From Chrysoperla carnea (taxonomy: Eukaryota > Arthropoda > Insecta > Neuroptera > Chrysopidae), in NCBI RefSeq assembly GCF_905475395.1, contig NC_058342.1, forward strand, positions 16,092,640-16,156,639: 64,000 nt of DNA. Direction: 5' to 3'. A program made the position numbers and the translations under genes. Below the pieces are notes generated by a model. That model was not told the DNA's origin and searched no databases. It saw only the letters and a program-made list of their open reading frames with translations. Shown here piece after piece: positions 45,988-56,945 of the stretch (its first letter is position 1; the number at the start of each line of letters is the position of its first letter).

Positions 45988-46728
45988 TTAAGTTTATTTT
46001 CACATTTTTATGGGTAATGTGGCAAATTCGATATCAGTATTCTATTATGACGAAATTTTGTATCGGTGAGTGTTTGCCATTAACTAATCGCATTTCGTGC
46101 GTACAAACTTACCTTGTTTTTTTATACCATGAGAAGAGTGTAATTGTAAACATAAATTTATTCACCTTATTCTTTTTACATCATGATAACAAGCTCTTAT
46201 AGACCAAGAGCCTAAGCTTTAAAAACGACATTTCCACTTGAAGTGCATACTATGTTACTATTTAATGTCTAATTAAATTCTTTTTTTTTCCTCGCTTGAA
46301 AAATGCGAAAAATTAAAATTAAAAAATCTATGTAAATTGGAATTTTTAAAAACATTACGCAATTACCTGAACTTTTCTCTTATTCAAAAAGTTCCACAAA
46401 ATTTTATGGGAAAATACTTTCAGAGGCTTTACTTTTTACTTTTTTATTACAAATTAGGGGTTTATTATCAAAAATAGATCATAATACGCGTATTCGTTGA
46501 CGAAAAAAGTAACAGGAAATTTTGCATGGGATTTTTAAAGAGTTCCAAAATTTACATCCACGCATTTCATCTCCTCGCCAAAAATTAAGTCAATATAAAA
46601 GATTTTATTTTCGTATACCAGGTGTTTGGCCACCTGCACACCCCCCTCAAATAAGTTGAATGTGAAATCTCTTATAAGTAAATCGGCCAAGTAATTGAAT
46701 TACATTCTGTTCCGACTGGAAGTAGCTT

Positions 46729-47393
46729 ATACAGTATCGCATTTAAGATGAAGACACCCTCACACTTGCGTCATTTATAGGAATATCGATCTGAAAATTC
46801 TGCACAGTCATACAGGGGGATGGGTCACATTTTTTAAGATATTTAACCGAAACCTTAAACTCAGCCTACTACAAATTGACAAATAGGGCAAAATTTCCAT
46901 GACAAAATTCGTATTTAAAATTTTTTTATTATTTTAGTCTTCACTCAAAATTATTAAAAGTTTATTGAAATATTTAAATACATTATTAACACTATTAAAT
47001 TATCAATTTGTCCAGTTTTTACATTCCATAGTTTTAAAATTAAAAAATAAACTTGTAATTTTGAGTAAAGACTAAAATAATGAAAAATTAAAAATTCGAA
47101 TTTTGTCATGAAAATCGGTATATAGGCATAAAAAAATATTCTAAGCAACTTTTTCTAGTAATTTTTTTCGATATCTCTAACCATCTTTGGCGCTAGACAA
47201 AATTTTAAGAATTTACCCTAATAGTCAATTCGTAATAGGTTGAGGTTAAAGTTCAGGTTTCTATCTGCTTCTTGTTTTCTAACTTAAAAAATGTAACCCA
47301 CCCCCATATATTACAGTGCAAATTTTCAAATCGATATTACAAAAAATTACGAAAGTGTGAGGTTGTCTTTATCTTAAAAGTGACACACTGTAT
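46729..47393. mobile_element. Foldback element, 0.66 kb
   Basis: The left end ACAGTATCGCATTTAAGATG and the right end ATCTTAAAAGTGACACACTGT pair, and pairing continues through ACACCCTCACACTT and AATATCGATCTGAAAATT to a centre near 47.0 kb. The inner arms include ATTTTAGTCTTCACTCAAAAT / ATTTTGAGTAAAGACTAAAAT. Confidence 0.85.
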
Positions 47394-47399
47394 AAAATA

Positions 47400-49251
47400 C
47401 CTCAATTTAAAATTGTTTTAGTGGAGTATCGCAGGATAGATGTTTAAAAATAGAGTAAGTGTTTTTCGTGGACGACAAAAAAGGCCACAAAAAAATATTT
47501 CAAAATTCCCTGATAATTAAACTTCAATTAAGTTATATTCCCTAATAATTGTAGGTGTTTCCGGTTCCTGTGGCTGCTCTGATTTCATCTTTAGACGAAT
47601 ATTATGTCAAATTCAAATTCGCGAAGATTATTGCCTTTTTTTTGCGAAGATTTCTTATCGAAAACCGAGTTTCCGGACTAGATTTTATATACAATCGATT
47701 AACCGGTCCATCAAAAATATTTTCTCATGAAATTTATACTTATTTGATAAATACAATGCCAATTTATATAGAATTTTTTTTCCTAAAATCCTGCGTTAAT
47801 GATCGAAATTAAATGTAAAATTACCTTAAAATAGAACTTCGAAATAACAATAATTCTGGCTCTTAGTCTATTAAAATAATAGCCTCCCAAGATATTAACC
47901 ATTTACAAATTATAAACAATTATCACAAATGTGTTGAAATTTTTTATAATGGATTAAAAATATGTTTTTCTTTCGATAACTAAAAATTTTTAAATCAAAA
48001 TGGAATTAAAAAGTTTTGTCTTTATTTATAAGACTGAATTTTTTAATGGAAAATATCTACAGACGAGTTTTCACAATTCATTTTAGAGTTTGTGACACTT
48101 TTAGTAGGGAAATCCAAGAGAGTGTTTGGGGAGTAGCCCAAGCGCTTTAGATTATATAAGACTAATATATATTATATAAATCTCCACCAAATATTAGCCC
48201 TTACGAATTTTATCTACAGTTTAGTCAAAATTAGTATCAATTAGTTATCTTATATAATAATACTCTAGCAAGTTTTTTACTGTCCTAACCTTATCTTCCT
48301 TATTTCTTAATCAAATTCCATAATTCAACTCTCATTTTCAAGCTTATTATGTCTAGGTTTAACGAAGAATATACTCCTGAACTAAAAATGTACTGCTTAG
48401 GAAAAAACACGCTAGACAAATAATTTGAAAGAAAAAATATTATAAATTTAAATAATAAGTTTATTAGGCAAACATGCTAGTTTTTACAGATGGTCTCCTA
48501 ATACTCTAGACATATAGTTACTATTTTTAAAACATGTTCGCCTAATATTAATTTAAGGGCTTTAGACTTTTTTCACCACTTTTCTACCAAATTTCCTTTT
48601 TGTTGTTTTTAGCTACGGGTACAGGGTAGCCACGAGTTACGCTAATTACGGGAGCGGAATTCCACACGGGTCGAGCTAGTCAGTAATTATTATGGCTATT
48701 TCACTAAAATCACCGTTCTTTGAAAATGAAAGCTCGGTCATTTATAAGATAAGTTGGAACACCAAAAAGTCGGGCTGGGACAGTAAGAATCTTCTCTTGG
48801 ATCGTTTTTCTTAATTCCTCCACTGCAGACTCATTTGGATGGATTTTTCGTTAAAAAATTCTACTAAATGATTTTACTAGAAAAACTACAAAGATTATGG
48901 AACATCATGCCACGAAATATTTCCTGGCCACGTTTTTATAAATTGTGAAAAATCGGCATAATATAATAATAATTTTCATGAATTTATTACGTTTAAATTG
49001 CTACTACATTTTGAATTATCCCCAATAGGGGAAGTTGATCGATTTTGAAAAAATATATCGACAAATAATTGCAAGTTCTAAAATCAAAATCAAAATTTAA
49101 ATATAAAAAGTTTATATTTTTTAAGATATGTGTCACGAAGTCTCATAATTTTGCGAATGATGAAGTTTCGCCCAGAGATATCCTCAAGTACATTCAAAAT
49201 AAAATAACTTCTGGAACACCTTTGAAGCAAAGGATGCACAATAAGACTTAT
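47400..49251. other. No gene seen; third copy of a dispersed block at 48255-48690
   Basis: The block at 48255-48690 is related to 26760-27215. The 85-codon frame at 47555-47812 has no motif and AT-driven composition. Confidence 0.4.
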
Positions 49252-49558
49252 TAATCTAGTCGAATTTGGGCGGCAGACATGCTAAACGCCTGGGCTTGAC
49301 AGTATATCACGACTACTGCAGGAGCTGTCACAGTGAGAAGATGAGCTGTCTCATCTTCTCTGTCACTCTTCAGCTCTTGCCATGAGGAGATGGACTTACT
49401 TGAGCCACCCTCTCTTTGACCTCCTGCTGTTTTAAACAGCTCCAAATGGTTCATGGAGTGGTCGGGGATGAGCCAATCCTTTTTCGGTATCACAGCGGAC
49501 AATATGATCCAAGTGTGTCCTGTCCCAGGACATCCACTCTAATCTAATCTAGTCGAAT
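49252..49558 (-). mobile_element. GC-rich retroposed insert with 14-bp target duplication
   Basis: TAATCTAGTCGAAT flanks a 279-bp insert perfectly (49252-49265 and 49545-49558). The insert is much richer in G+C than its surroundings, and on the minus strand it holds an 83-codon frame. Target duplication length fits a LINE/SINE-type mechanism. The insert itself matches no family recognised by eye. Confidence 0.75.
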
Positions 49559-50282
49559 GCAAATAATACAAAAATACTATCATTTGTTTCAGATTTTGAC
49601 AAGTCATGTATTTCTGGTTTATGAAAATGATCAAGACTAAAATTCGTTGACATATCGAAGTTTTAAAAATTTCCCTGATCAATCGCCATCTTATTGTGCG
49701 GGATCTGTTTTATTAAGTAAGTTGCTCCATAAAAGATATTCTCATGACTATGCCTATTAATATAAAGAAAAACTCTGGAATGATGAAAATCTGGAATTCC
49801 ATTTCGTTTAATGTCTATTTTGAAAGCTTCCTGAGTAGTTTTTTACTTATTGTCGTCCTTTAGAACATCAAAAGTGCAGCAAATTTAAGCGTAATTAATT
49901 CTTGATTTCAATAGTATTAAAAAAAAAACCATAATAAGTTAAGCTTTTGAACTAAAAATATAAATTTTTTAAGTAAGAATTTATGAATCCAGTCTTGATA
50001 TATTTTTTTGAAATTTCCTATAAATATGAACGAAAAAATTACTTAATTCTTAATTGATATTGTAGAGATCAAAATATTTATCCTGGTCAAATTTTAATAA
50101 ACACGCTGTAATTGCTTTGCCAATCTAAATATTTTTATACACCCGAAAGAAAAAAATGAAGTCTCATGTGTCGAAATTATTCTGTTCGAAAAATACAATA
50201 ATAAATCTCTATTTGCACCATTTTCTTAAAAATCATTCTCTAAAGTAAACTGTTGAACAAGACCATACATATATATAGACCA

Positions 50283-50631
<349 letters not shown>

Positions 50632-50693
50632 GGAGATACAGTTTTTCAAAATTGGTCTATGTTGTCAACTTACACGATTTTACGCAAAATTTC

Positions 50694-51035
50694 ATCTTGT
50701 AAACCGTTAGAGATAGAACAAAAGTTTAAATGTAAAAAAATGTTTCTTATAAAAAAATAAACAACTTTGGTTTGGAACATTTTTTCGTAAACATCACTGG
50801 TTTTCAAAAATTATATTCCAGAATTTTTTTTTTCGTTTTTCCAGAATGTTTCACAAGACCACTAGTTGTACTATCTTTTATAGTTTTGGAGAAAATGAAC
50901 ACCAAAATTTTGTCTTAATTTGCGCCTTCGCGGGTAAACAGTGATGTTTAAGAAAAAATGTTTCAAACAAAAGTTGTTTTTATTTTTTTTATAAACAACA
51001 GTTTTTACAATTAAATGTTTGTTCTATCTCTAAAG
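50694..51035. repeat. Two half copies of family X in opposite orientation
   Basis: A forward half (50694-50800, CCGTTAGAGATAGAACAAAAG to ACATCACTGG) and a reverse half (about 50930-51035, GGGTAAACAGTGATGTTTA to TGTTCTATCTCTAAA) flank the TTTTGGTGTTC extension. Together they form a palindrome. Confidence 0.8.
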
Positions 51036-51807
51036 TTGTCTCTGCGAAACTATCAGTTCTATAAAAACCGACTTTCTCTAAAATTGTTGCAAATTTAACC
51101 TTCTTTAAAAATAAGTACAACAGTTTTTCATGAAAAACCAGTCCTTCTAGGTCAAACTCTGAAAAAACTCAAATAAGGTCAAAACTTTCGAGATTTTTCT
51201 TATTTTTCGGCTTGATTCGGTCGTTTCCCCAGGATTTAACATTGCCTTTACATTGCAAACAACACATTAATAAATTTTATTTTGATTGAATTGAATCTAG
51301 GTGAGTTAAAAACGAGTAGAATATTTTCTTAACTGCTCTTATTTTACTCCCGAATGGAACTACAAAGACTACTCGTTCTAAGGTTTAAATCAAGGAGCGA
51401 TACATCTAGTAGTGACATATTTCAGTTAAATCATTCGAAGATTCGTTCAAGGCTAGGATAGGTTCCGATCCTCAGTTCATGTGACCGATTCAAATACGTT
51501 AAAATTTTAGTCCTTGCTAGAGCAAGCTGTTTTTGGCTAGCATTTTCACGTTTTCAAGCTCGGTCGGGGACAGTTAATTTATTTAAAATTCTGTACAATA
51601 TCAATTAAGAGCTAATACTGCACATGAGCAGAACAAAATTATACAGAAAATTTTAGTCAACAAATCGTAAAAAAAATAAATGTTCCAAATTGTTTGGAAT
51701 TACAATAAATTATGTTTTTCTCGGCATTCCAAACAATTTGAGAAATTTGAAAAATCTAAATATATATATTTGTAAATATATATTTAATATGTGTATATAA
51801 TTACATA

Positions 51808-52552
51808 TTAGACGAAGAAACGAAGCACAAAAAATGATCGAAATTCGATCAAGTCGAATTTGAATGCGATCGATATTCGATTCGTTAGAGCGTCAGCAAA
51901 TTTTTTGAGCTAGTCTGATTTATAAGAAATTAAAAATATTCATTTAAGTTGCATTTTAAATTGATCGTTATTATTAAATACAAACAGACAGAATTGGTCT
52001 GAGAGGTACCTGGTGCAACGGTATCCCCGCGGCCTCTTGGAGTTTCGAGAAATTCGTCATATAATCAGTCCAAACTCGTTACTCGGATGTATTGGGGTCG
52101 CTGAACACGAATATCGAGACAGATTTGGACTGATTATATGACGAATTTCTCAAAAACTCCAGGAGGCGGCGAGAATAACGTCCTGTTACGAGTTTGGGCC
52201 TATTAAATAACAAATTTCCCGAAAATTCCACTAGGCGACGAGGAACTGTTTACCCTGAGCACCAGGTACTTCCGAGACTTAGAGACTTTTCGTGTTCAGC
52301 GATCCCAAAAACCCCCATGTAAGAAGTTTGAAATCATTTTCATCACTATTAACCGATTTGTGAATTTAATATTAATGGCAAATTTAAAATGCATATTAAT
52401 TAGGCTAATTGCATATTTTTAATTTCCTATAAATCAAACTAGGTCACAAAATTTGCTGACGCACTAACGAATCGAATGCCGAAAACCGCATTCAAATCTG
52501 ACTTACTGTTGGAAATTTTTTTAACTTGATTCCTTCGTTTCTTCGTCTATAT
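51808..52552. mobile_element. Foldback element with repeated inner motif
   Basis: The outer ends AGACGAAGAAACGAAG and CTTCGTTTCTTCGTCT pair, as do CGAATTTGAATGCGATCG / GCATTCAAATCTGA and TTAGAGCGTCAGCAAATTTT / AAAATTTGCTGACGCACTAA. The centre contains GAGAAATTCGTCATATAATC at 52049 and its complement at 52133, plus a third diverged unit near 52190-52230. The interior is therefore also palindromic and repeated. Confidence 0.85.
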
Positions 52553-53059
52553 ACAGGGTTTATAAAAAGTGTTACGAAATTTTATCAGAAATAATTTTTG
52601 GTTAATTAAGCCTCAATTCATCTATATTTACTTTTCTTCCAAAATAAAATTTCCTAATTTTTCCACTTGAATAATTAAAAAATTCTCTGATCAAATTATT
52701 ACTTTTAAATTGCTTTGAAAGAAAAAAATTTTACAAATAACGAACAGGGAAAATCGGGAAATATTAAATATGAAATATTACAATCATATTCACCTTTTTT
52801 TTTAAATAATTCTTGTAGAAAAAACAATTTTGAACATTTTTTTAGAAATTTGTTACAAAACTAATAACATTTCCTGACTTTTCCAGTCGAATTTGAATTC
52901 CTTGACATTTCCAGATTTTCCAGTAATGTAGCCACCATGTGTATAGCAGATTGTGACGAAACGATTTCGATCGAATTACACGGAAATATGGAAGAAACCA
53001 GTGTTTCTATGTTGTGTTCAAATTTCTGTAACAATACTAGACAATTTATTATCATAAAA

Positions 53060-54835
53060 CCCTCAACGGTATCTTAGAAATTATTATTTCGAAAGCTTAA
53101 ATCTCGAAATCTCCGTTTTTTTCGCTTTACAGAGTATTCTGATTTCTTGGAGAAAAGCGATGTTTTTACAGAAATTCAACCTCAAATAAAAATGAATTAC
53201 TTCCTAATTTACGATTAAATTTCTTGAAAACACGAGATGATGGAGTATTTCCGAAGTCAAATTCGAAATCAGTGCAACAAAATGTTTAGCAAGAATTACT
53301 TCCATAAAAAATGTACTAAAAATCTGTTAACCCGTCATCGTAAGTTAAAGCTACTTTTTTCCTTCTATTTCGAGTCCTACCAAAGTGTTGGTCTTAGCCC
53401 GGGAGACGATCGATTTGTTCTTATGAAATTATTTGATTTTTCTATAATTATAACAAAAATTCCCTGATTATTTTTTCAGATTTGCGTCATATTATGATTA
53501 AAAAACTTTCTCTAAATCGAATCTAAAAATGAAGATTTTGTCGTTAAAATCGATGCAGAACAAAGATGGCCATTTATTCGAATAACGAATAAGAATAACC
53601 AAATTATTCATGAATGACGGATACAATTATCAAATGATTATTCTTATTCGAATAAATTGTTCGTGGAAAAATTAGTCGCGATTATTAAAAAAATGTGAAT
53701 TATTGTTTCTTTGAATAATTTTGATAAACAATAATTCGAATAATTCCCATCTTTGATGCAGAATATTTATACCGGGTGTTTTCTTTAACTTGATAACACG
53801 TAAAAATGGAAAACTATGTTTAATCGAGAAAATGCTTCAAACGAAAAATGTTAGTTTCAAAGGCACACATCTTATACAAGTATTAAGTTCGATTTAAATT
53901 TTCAGGTTCAATTAAAACCTGACACTGATTCATAACTGGCAAACAGGCGAACACTTTAAATTAGAAAGTTGTTCTTTACAAAAATGCAAACATTTTTTGG
54001 TAAACCGAATAGTTTAGACAGTAATTGATAGCAAAAATTTAGCTTTTTGCGCGTTTCTTCATTCAATTTGAACAAAAACGGTTTTTTTTGAAGATTGTCT
54101 AGAATACGCAGAAACAATTACACGAAATAACAATTTAGGGTAAAACTTGTCAGTCCGTTTTGGTCTAAACTGCACTTATTGCGGCAAAATGTTTCAAACA
54201 AAAAATGTTGCTTTTTTAATCAATAACAGCTTGCTAATTTCAAATGTTCATCTATTTATTATCAGTTTTGGAGTAGAGTGACCTTTTCATTGAGCTTGAA
54301 AACCTAGGTCAAGTTTAATGTCTGCGTAAGATGTGCGCCTATACACCCAATATTTTTTTCTTGAAACATTTTTGTCGATAAAACTTATTTTTCGAGTTTC
54401 AGGCTAAAACTTAGATCTTCGGAATTCAATTTTAGAAACTGACGAGAGTTTTTCTATCATATTCCTTGTCCGATATTAAAAATTCCTTTTCCAGATTGAT
54501 CGCCACCCTGTTAACCTTAAAGTGGTCGCGTAAGGTCGAAGTTACCGTATTTAATACGTTATTTATTATCATAAAATTTAAAAGATGGATTTCATAAACT
54601 ATAAAAGACTATTTTTTTCATCTGTTTTTCTTATCTTTGGTAGCCTCCAACAAGAATGTATCCCCCACTTTCCTTACACTATCCGGCGACCGGCACGCAA
54701 TGATTTTTTTCCAATATGATCTTTGAACATGTTTCGAACTCCCTATCAATCTTCCATGTTTTTCAGGTCACCGTGACATTTGAGATGGAAATACCTTTCG
54801 ATTTTAAATAAAAAATGAAGGCAAGCAACTATTTA
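53060..54835. other. No gene seen; probable decayed inverted repeats
   Basis: About 53815-53925 and 54280-54370 show partial complementarity (GCACACATCTTATAC / GCGTAAGATGTGCGC). ACCGGGTGTTTTC at 53773 and AACACCCTGTATAC at 54892 look like TIRs of a mariner-type MITE but are too diverged to be sure. Confidence 0.35.
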
Positions 54836-54838
54836 ATT

Positions 54839-54844
54839 TTTATT
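54839..54844 (-). terminator. Candidate polyadenylation signal of AP-1 mu
   Basis: AATAAA on the minus strand about 95 bases beyond the AP-1 mu stop. Confidence 0.45.
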
Positions 54845-54935
54845 AATAAAACCAATTAAATCTGATAACAAACTTCGTAACCTTGTAATATTAACACCCT
54901 GTATACAGTTAATTTAAAAAATGAAAACAAGAAAT

Positions 54936-56210
54936 TTAGTTAGTTCTTAGTTGATAATCTCCATTTTGTGTGATATATCGTACCCATGGCAACGCTTGAT
55001 ACCCACTCTTTTCAATAATTTTTAAATATCGTACTTGAATTCCGGACGTTGTAAAATACGGTATTTCAAATTTTACTTGAATTGGAGGTTTCCCTTCAAT
55101 ATCCTCACATTCCACGCTCGGTAATCCAAAATGTGCACGCATTAAATACTCCTTACCACCGGGAAATGATTTAATACTCCATGTAATCGCATTTTGTTCT
55201 GGTGCATATTTTACACTGCCAACGGTAGTCTGGAATTTCGGTGAATCGGCATCAGCTGGTACCGGAATGACAATTTCCACATTATTTGCAGTTGAACGTC
55301 GCTTAAATTGTGATTTCGCTTTAATCATATATTCAACACGACTATGGGCATGCCTTTCAATTACCGATTCAATCCATATTAACGGTTTTACATGGGTGTT
55401 TAATCGATATGACATTAATTCAAACTCACCGTCAGGTGGTATGAATGATATGGTACGATCGTTTTCAAATCGTGATAATCGTACACACTGATGAAATTTC
55501 ACATCTTCAAGTTCCACTGATTTTGATTTTCCACGACCGGTTGATTCAAATAATACTTTATCGTTTAATCCTAAACGTAATTCTGGCATGCCAGATAAAT
55601 AAACACGCATTTTGATTGCACCAACAATTTCACTACGTAACACATTACCATTGGCGTTTGCTAATAGATTCACTGATTCGATAACATCCAAAAATACTTC
55701 ATTCTTACGATATTTGATACCTTCAGAACGCCAAGATACTGCATTTGTTACAGCTAAGGGTATACGTGGCTGTATTTCAAGTTTATGGCCTTCTTGCATG
55801 ATATATTCTTGTAAGATTTTACTATCAGTCGTTTGTGGATAACCAAAATCTAATAATTCATCCATTAATTCGTAGATTACAACAAAATTATCACGAATAC
55901 TTTCTTCTTCAAGTTCTTTAAAATATTCCATCATAACACGAACAATTTTATGCAAAAATACAAAAACTAATGCAATATTGGCATTCTTTTTAGTCGTTGA
56001 TACAATAAATAAATTATTTGTTTTAATATATGCAAATGTACAATCATTTGTTTGTAATATGGGTGTAAGTAAACCTTCCTCTTCCTTTTCCATCAATAAA
56101 GGCATAAATTTTTCAATAACATTTGTTTCTAAATCACCACGATAATTATGAGATATTAACACTTTCCCTTTTACATCAAGGATATATATGGCTGATATTG
56201 ACATTTTCAC
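54936..56210 (-). CDS. AP-1mu: AP-1 complex subunit mu (clathrin adaptor medium chain)
   Basis: Single 424-aa frame, essentially full length (vertebrate AP1M1 is 423 aa). The N-terminal longin-type domain (about 3-140) has AIYILDVKGKVLISHNYRGD, FMPLLMEKEEEG and IRDNFVVIYELMDELLDFGY. A linker with AVSWRSEGIKYRKNEVFLDV follows, then the mu-homology domain (about 165-424) with GMPELRLGLNDKVLFE, RLSRFENDRTISFIPPDGEF, KSFPGGKEYLMRAHFGLPSV and the C-terminal GIQVRYLKIIEKSGYQALPW. The YxxPhi-cargo pocket residues F173 and D175 are present. With beta1, gamma and sigma1 it sorts cargo between TGN and endosomes. A second ATG two codons in (giving MSIS...) matches the usual family start better. No intron is present. 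Confidence 0.98.
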   Translation of the reverse strand: MKMSISAIYILDVKGKVLISHNYRGDLETNVIEKFMPLLMEKEEEGLLTPILQTNDCTFAYIKTNNLFIVSTTKKNANIALVFVFLHKIVRVMMEYFKELEEESIRDNFVVIYELMDELLDFGYPQTTDSKILQEYIMQEGHKLEIQPRIPLAVTNAVSWRSEGIKYRKNEVFLDVIESVNLLANANGNVLRSEIVGAIKMRVYLSGMPELRLGLNDKVLFESTGRGKSKSVELEDVKFHQCVRLSRFENDRTISFIPPDGEFELMSYRLNTHVKPLIWIESVIERHAHSRVEYMIKAKSQFKRRSTANNVEIVIPVPADADSPKFQTTVGSVKYAPEQNAITWSIKSFPGGKEYLMRAHFGLPSVECEDIEGKPPIQVKFEIPYFTTSGIQVRYLKIIEKSGYQALPWVRYITQNGDYQLRTN

Positions 56211-56454
56211 AAATTTCTATTTGTACACTTTATTTACAAGAATTTTTTTTAAATCTTTAATGAATTTTCATTGAAACTTTCTTATTTATCTTAAAAGTTA
56301 TCAGTTTGTTCTAACATCTTGCGTATAGTAATACAGGTATTGCATGACGTGAAATTAAAAATGGCCGGTTTCATTATCATAGAGCTGTATTATATAGAGA
56401 GAATAGATAAGGAGCACTTTTTGGTTCAACGGTTACATTCAGACGATTCACACT

Positions 56455-56945
56455 AATGTTGAATCTTAGATCATATATTTTAAATAGATGAGCCCAGCGT
56501 ATACCAAGTATGTATATTTTGGCTTCACAGAGTAGATTAACAAAGACAAAAATACAATATTCAAACAGCTGACGGAGAAACATCAAGCTGCATCAATTAT
56601 CTGTTTATATTTCACATTCACAACTGCACATAAAAATTTATTTTGTTTTAACGTTCAAACGATTAATATTGTTAGGTAATTTTGTGTTAATTCAATTTTT
56701 TTTAATGGTGATTTGAACAAAATATACTATTTTAACTTTATTTAAAGTGATATAATCTTATTTTAAATACGCGCCAGGATATTATGTTGTATATTAAGAC
56801 ATGCGTATTATGACCATGCTTCGGCATTTATTATCCTTGTCAATCTACTTTGAGACGTGGTTCTCACTCTGTTAACAATTCCAGTAGTGTATTTTCAAAG
56901 TGTTGAATTTAAATCGTAAGCGATGCGACAGGTGACGAGCGACAA
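56455..56945 (+). repeat. Dispersed repeat W, copy 2 (5' of AP-1 mu)
   Basis: Collinear with 19735-20230 over several hundred bases at roughly 70-80%: GTATACCAAGTATGTATATTTTGG, ACAATATTCAAAC, GCCAGGATATTATGTTGTAT and GACGTGGTTCTCACTCT. It begins about 250 bases upstream of the AP-1 mu start, so it could overlap that promoter. Confidence 0.65.

Noticed and set aside
53769-54905. Possible 1.1-kb mariner-type MITE with ACCGGGTGTT/AACACCCTGTA ends
   Set aside because: The ends are only weakly complementary and the inner inverted segments are not symmetric with them.
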